In this document: one piece after another, positions 59,311 to 64,000 of the stretch
How positions within the stretch are numbered: the stretch's first letter is position 1
Layout: the number at the start of each line of letters is the position of its first letter
Source: Cacajao melanocephalus
Taxonomy: Eukaryota; Chordata; Mammalia; Primates; Pitheciidae
DNA length: 64,000 nucleotides
Direction of reading: 5' to 3'
NCBI GenBank assembly: GCA_963573385.1
Contig: CAUYLG010017992.1
Location: 1-64,000, forward strand
Program-made: the position numbers and the translations under genes
Notes under the pieces: model-generated
The model's database searches: none
Told to the model about the DNA's origin: nothing
The model's input: only the letters and a program-made list of their open reading frames with translations

Positions 59311-60570
59311 TCTATCACCTCCCCAGATGGTAGCCCCTGCCTGTGGATGTGAGGTTTCGTGGGGCTGCACTGCCCTTGCATCCATGGCTACTCATGGGAG
59401 TTTCCACCTTTATTTGCTGCTCCCAGCTCCCAGGTGGAGCTTGCTCTTCTCCCACATGGCTCTGGATTCATGCAGGGACAGGTTCCAATGCTGGGGGCTC
59501 AGCTGGGTGCCTGGTGGCAGCTGGTGCTGAAGGGCAGGAATCCAGAATTGGGGCAGTGATCTGACTTCTGTTTACATGTCTCAGAGCCAAGATCTGTGCC
59601 CACTCAGGACTCTCCTGTCCCACTGTCACCTCCCTTCTACTCTCTGAGCAGGGCCAGTGGCACAGAGGGGAAGGTGCTTTGCAGAATTTGCCAAGGCTGG
59701 GTTGGGAGAGCTGACCCTTGTGGAGGGGACACACAAGGCAGGCAGGGGGCGCCACAGACCCTGCGGGCCCTCCAGGGTGAATGGACCGCGCCTGTGAGGC
59801 TGCACCTGATGCGCTCCCCTGAGCAGCAGGCACTGGAAAATCAATACTGATTTCCACTTTCAGTGCCCAGTGACACCCTTTCATTACATCTCATGCTTCC
59901 TTGGCATTGTTGGGACCAAGACAGTTCTCTGGCCACCACCCAGCCCTAATCTCTGTGCTGGCTGATATGCCCATTTAACACATGGCCCTCAAACCTGTGG
60001 TCTGTTTCTCACTGTCTTGGAATTTGGGGCCACCCACATGCCTGTCATGTCACCTGTAGATACACCCATCCCTGCCTCTCCTTACACACATGCTTGACCC
60101 TCTGGGAATGAGTTTTTCAAGTCACCTACATTTTCCAGATAGTGTAATGTGTGGCCATTGAAGCATGAACAGTTTATCATTTAGTGCTTTGGCTGAAAAT
60201 CATCCCCAAATGTTTTCAGATCTCCCTTGACATTAAAAAAAACTATACATTTATTTCTTTTTATTAAAATAATAAGTATGCATTATACAAAGTTTTGCAA
60301 CTGTAGGCCATTATGAGAAGAACCCATTTCATTCAGGTGTTATTAATGAAGAAGGAAAGGCACGCAGGTGTGCATGCACATGGGGTCTGTAAGGATTTGC
60401 ATGTGTCCACTAAGAGGGGGTTATGTTTATTACAGCTCGAACGCCACCTCCTCAGACAAGGAAGGAGACCCCATGTCTCCAATCAGTTTCTGTTCTGTAC
60501 CCCATACGATTTTCTTCATAGCAGTTATCCCTCTCCAAAATTCTCTGACTTCTTTGTCATCTATCTCCCA
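59311..60570. other. Single-copy sequence
   Basis: No confident repeat. It contains a CTCF-like core (59740-59754). The AT-rich stretch 60225-60300 is repeat-free. Confidence 0.4.
59740..59754 (+). promoter_or_regulatory. CTCF-like motif, plus orientation
   Basis: AGGCAGGGGGCGCCA resembles the CTCF core (CCAGCAGGGGGCGCTA) with the central GGGGGCGC intact. Best CTCF candidate in the window; occupancy unknown. Confidence 0.45.
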
Positions 60571-60731
60571 GAGCTGTGACATTGCACAGCTTCAGGGATG
60601 CTGCTCTCATTATATTCTTCATGCAGGGTGCACTTCTCTCTCAGAGCTGTGCAGTGTGCACCTGTGTGACCATACACAGCAGCCCTGCTACTGTCTTTCA
60701 TTAAAGTGTAATCTCCATGAGAACAGGGAAC
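60570..60731 (+). mobile_element. L2 3' end, interrupted by an LTR
   Basis: TAAAGTGTAATCTCCATGAG then AACAGGGAAC is the L2 word GAATGTAAGCTCCATGAGGGCAGGGA. The remainder (GTGCCCAGAACAGTG..., AGTAGGTGCC, GAATGAATGAAC) resumes at 61571-61655. Confidence 0.7.
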
Positions 60732-61570
60732 TGAGATCCACAGTGAAACTGCCTTTGCAAAATTGTGACTGAGGCAACAAAAGAGATGTGACTGAACCGA
60801 CTCCATCTTCGTTCTAACTTTTTCTTTTCTTTTTTTTTTTTTTTTTAAGACAGGGTCTCACCATGTTGGTCAGGCTGGTCTTGAACTCCCGACCTCAGGT
60901 GATCCGCCTGCCTTGGCCTCCAAAGTGCTTGGATTACAGGCGTGAGCCACCGCGCCCGGCCCGTTCTAACTTTTTAACTGTCCTTGTCCTTCCTGGGCGT
61001 AGGCTGAACTAACTTTGGGAGGAACTTAGTTTATAGTTTAAAACAAAGATGATAACAGCTGTTTCCCAAAATAAACCTCCTTCTTGCCTGGGACTAGACT
61101 GCCTTTGTAGGACTAACAAATTCGCCAAAAGATTAGAAATTATGGTTTAGGAGTCATGCAGCTGGAGGCTACAAGATTCTGGCCCTCCCTACACTGCTTC
61201 TAAGATCAGTGCTTGAGATATTTTGCAGACCTGCACTTGATGGATCAGCTGGCACCACCCAGGTCGATTAACTTGTGGCCCCTGCCCAAAAACTGACTGT
61301 GCAGAAGGACAGCTTCAACTTCCCATGATTTCATCTCCTATCTAACCAATCAGCACTCCTGGCTCATTAGCTTCCCCCCACCCACCAAGTTGTCCTTAAA
61401 AACTCTGATCCCCAAATGCTGCAGATACTGATTTGAGTAATAATAAAACTCCGGTCTCCCGCGCAGCCGGCTCTTCATGAATTACACTTTCTCTATTGCA
61501 ATTCCCCTGTCTTGGTAAATCGGCTCTGTCTAGGTAGTGGGCAGGGTGAACCCATTGGGTGGCTACAACA
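60732..61570 (+). mobile_element. Class I ERV solo LTR, carrying an Alu
   Basis: CCAATCAGCACTCCTGGCTC, GAGTAATAATAAAACTCCGG, CTCTATTGCAATTCCCCTGT and AATCGGCTCTGTCTAGGTAG are a well-known ERV1-type LTR, with the AATAAAA poly-A signal in place. It lies in an L2 3' end and is split by a short Alu (60824-60961). The left end may lie between 60732 and 60764. No internal viral genes are present. Confidence 0.75.
60824..60961 (-). mobile_element. Truncated Alu, minus strand, inside LTR
   Basis: Poly-T, then GACAGGGTCTCACCATGTTG, CTTGAACTCCCGACCTCAGG and GTGAGCCACCGCGCCCGGCC. Most of the right monomer is missing. Exact 14-bp target duplication CGTTCTAACTTTTT at 60810-60823 and 60962-60975. Confidence 0.93.
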
Positions 61571-61655
61571 GTGCCCAGAACAGTGTTGTATATAGTAGTG
61601 CCTATATACACCTAGAAAATAGTAGGTGCCTAACTAACAAAGTGAATGAATGAAC
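61571..61655 (+). mobile_element. L2 3' end (continuation)
   Basis: GTGCCCAGAACAGTGTTGTA, AAATAGTAGGTGCCTAACTA and GTGAATGAATGAAC are the terminal L2 words, rejoining 60731. Confidence 0.75.
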
Positions 61656-62399
61656 ACACTTCTGCCTAAGGATATAGTTTCTTACAGCCTCTGTCCAGTC
61701 CCTCTCCAAGCTCCAACTCAACTGAGAATCAGGCAGGAAGCAAAAGGCTCTGAATGAAATGCACGTCCCAAATCTTACTTCAAGGACCGTTTCCATGCTC
61801 TCAGACAGAGCCTACTTCATCTTCTTTCACAAAACATTTGTAAGGTTTGGTTTTCTAGTCTTCATGCTCCAAAGTTGATTTCCTGATCTCCAAGCTCCTC
61901 AAAGATTAGGAATAGCATGAGGAAGTGATGGGTGCTGGGGACAGACACCCCAACTATAGCCGGACATTAACAGAAGGGACGGAGACAGCACACATCCAAC
62001 CACAGAGCTCAGAAAACGTGGTGCTGGGGCATTCTGCAGCCACAGGAGCCTCAAAATGCATCAATATATTACACCTCCAAACACAACAGTGACCTTGGAC
62101 ATCACAAGAAGATTAAATCCTGTCTAGAGTGCTCTCTTTAGGAAGCATGGGAGGCATACGGTATTCATTTTTTATTCAGTTCTTCCGAGTGGCTCCTCAC
62201 CCCAGCCATTCTGGACACTCTGGCCTATGGGCCTATGTGAACCTATTTTGCAGGTGAGGGGAACACAGCTGTGTTGTCTCCAGTGATTTAGCTGATCTAG
62301 AGCCGTGGTCCTGCTCTCCCCTGTCCCCTGCACCTTCCACACCAGCTTTTCAGCTGTTTTTCACCCACCCTGGCTCTCCAGGGGGTGGATTCTGGTGCA
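61656..62399. other. Single-copy sequence
   Basis: No recognised repeat or gene. A few L2-like words occur around 61680-61800. Confidence 0.4.
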
Positions 62400-63230
62400 C
62401 CTAGAGCAGATCAGCCTTTGAAACAATGATTAATTGACACCAGCAGTTTAAGGATGCTTATTTGCACACAGTTATGAAGTGTCACAATATGTCTCAAATG
62501 CAAGCAGCTTCTATTAGAAGCGGAACGGCAGAGCGGGAAGCACCGCAATATTTCCTTAAAAGTTCATCGTAGGCAATGGGGTAGTGTGCGAAGCTAAACA
62601 AATCCGGGCAATAATGGAAATGTAGCATGAAATTACTTCTGTAAACAACAACCATTCATTATTTGAACATTTTTCATAAGCGAGCAGGCAGGGAGAGGGG
62701 CAGGGGCGGTGGGTGTGGGAGAGAGGGGGCTGCGGCAGAGGGGGCCTGTGCACCCACTGGTGTTTGCGAGCAGAGCTTTCCTGGGGCTCCCCGTGCCCAT
62801 CTGTCTTCAGGAAAATGCCGAGGCCAGGCTCCGTTCTACCCAGCGCCCGCCGTCAAGTTCCCTTTCTTCATTAAGCGGGATTGGCGCAGGCAGAAGGAAT
62901 GTATGATTTAAGGAGGAAAGAGAGACCCACTACTTAATGTTGATTTGGCGGAGTGTATAACCCCGGAGAGAAATGTAAATAGCAGCCTGCAATAACATGA
63001 CAGCCCACTAATCATATTTACAAACGATATTAAATCTGTCCGCACGCAGGCCTGCCTGCGGATTGGCCCGGCCGTAATTGTCATTGTAACCAGTGCCGGC
63101 TTATGGGAGGATTTAACTGCAGTGATATAAGGTGAGTCGCGGGCTTATTATGACTTTATTATTACCCGGTTTATGTTTATTAAAACAATTTGTCATGCAG
63201 AGCAGGAATGGAGGGATGGGAGCATTAAAT
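62400..63230. promoter_or_regulatory. Motif-dense block (best enhancer candidate)
   Basis: Left part: AACAATGATTAATTGACACC, ACAGTTATGAAGTGTCACAA, GTAAACAACAACCATTCATT (FOX-type GTAAACA). A G-rich spacer at 62690-62745 follows. Right part: CCACTAATCATATTTACAAA, CGGCCGTAATTGTCATTGTA, CTTATTATGACTTTATTATT, TTTATGTTTATTAAAACAAT (FOX and SOX-like). No repeat signature over about 800 bp. Confidence 0.5.
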
Positions 63231-63609
63231 CGTGCCGTACTCAACCTGGAGGGATGACTCCGGGGATGAATGGCGGCAGGCCCCGAGCCTCTACCCAGTG
63301 GCTTCTGGAGCTGTGGACCCGTCAACATTGGCCACCCTGCAGCCCTGGCCTGGCCGGGGAAGGCCACTCTAGCAAAACCTCAGAGCCAGGCAACACACAG
63401 CTGAGAGGCTATTCTGCGGCCCTAACTGCCTTTCAAATAGGAGTAGACTCAGGACAGCGATGGGAAGGATGAGGCCCCAAGTTATTGCCGGGTGTTTGCA
63501 GGGGTGGCCGTGAGGGCCACACTTGGGGCTCCTCTAGCCGGCTGGGAAAGGAGCCAAGCCTCCAAGTCTCCACCGAGAGAGCCTGCAGAGCCTCAGCACA
63601 AAAGGTCTT
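63231..63609. other. Single-copy sequence
   Basis: GC-rich, no recognised repeat or gene. Confidence 0.4.
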
Positions 63610-63700
63610 GGAAGAAGTTTAATAAAAGCTGTTTTATTTTCTCTGGGGGTCCTTATTGGTTATTATCAAATTTATTTCATCCCCAATCTTTGTTCTTTGG
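63610..63700. promoter_or_regulatory. Short AT-rich island
   Basis: GAAGTTTAATAAAAGCTGTT, GGTCCTTATTGGTTATTATC and TTTGTTCTTTGGCAAGG form a repeat-free AT-rich patch, perhaps a satellite of the block at 62.4-63.2 kb. Confidence 0.35.
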
Positions 63701-64000
63701 CAAGGCAGAGAAAAGGGAGGGTGGTGGAGGGGAGCTGAGAGGGATAGGTCCATATGACTAGTAAATAATACTCCCTTTCCCCAATCCAATTACCCAAGGC
63801 AGAGAGGCTCTGGGAGGTTGGAGGGCCGAAGTAGCAGCTCCAGATGCAACTGGGGCTGTAGCCTTGTGTGCAGACATCACAATCTCAGACACCTGCTCTT
63901 GCTGCCCATCCCAGGGAAGCCTCCACATGCCAGGGATGGAGGGGCAGGAAGCCAACCAGAACTAGGTCTGTCATGAAAGCTTCAGAAATGTGACCCTTGG
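63701..64000. other. Single-copy sequence to window end
   Basis: No recognised repeat or gene. Confidence 0.4.

Overview
This window is primate, almost certainly human or great-ape, nuclear DNA. It holds plus- and minus-strand Alu elements, THE1/MaLR LTRs, L1 fragments of several ages, ERV LTRs, MER1-type hAT and Tigger DNA transposons, and many old MIR and L2 copies. CpG is depleted, there is no CpG island, and base composition is about balanced by eye. I find no protein-coding gene, tRNA, rRNA, snRNA or processed pseudogene that I can defend. The longest open frames (under about 185 codons) lie in repeats, purine tracts or GC-rich sequence, overlap frames on the other strand, and match no protein family I recognise. 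The only protein relic is a broken transposase tail in a Tigger element near 13.7-14.1 kb.

Layout: 0-2.8 kb is a nest of L1 copies plus one THE1 LTR. 3.7-4.5 kb is a MaLR LTR split by other repeats. 4.5-13 kb is mostly single-copy sequence with MaLR LTRs, an Alu, MIR/L2 and a degenerate CA/TG-rich block at 10.1-11.1 kb. 13.1-14.7 kb is an old L1 split by a Tigger transposon. 15.3-28 kb is single-copy sequence with AT-rich, motif-dense islands (15.3, 20.8, 25.5 kb) between Alus, an MLT1 LTR and an old LINE. 28.3-30.3 kb carries two almost identical 162-bp segments either side of a probable ERV LTR. 30.7-38.1 kb is the densest Alu belt and contains an ERV LTR and a perfect 16-bp hairpin. 38.7-49 kb is single-copy sequence with further motif-dense islands (39.4, 41.5, 45.2, 48.5 kb). 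49-62 kb is MIR/L2-rich, with MER1B and an ERV LTR that sits in an L2 and has itself received an Alu. 62.4-63.7 kb ends the window with the richest AT/homeodomain/FOX/SOX-like block.

The picture fits an intergenic or deep-intronic interval of the kind found around developmental regulators, with several candidate enhancers spaced along repeat-interrupted DNA. I cannot name the locus, and conservation of the candidates is inferred from composition and absence of repeat signatures, not measured. I found no unknown enzymatic or defence system. The best leads are the recent 162-bp duplication (28.3/30.1 kb), the perfect hairpin at 35.98 kb, the 11-bp-phased homeodomain array at 12.6 kb, the paired CArG boxes at 4.6 kb, and the motif-dense islands.
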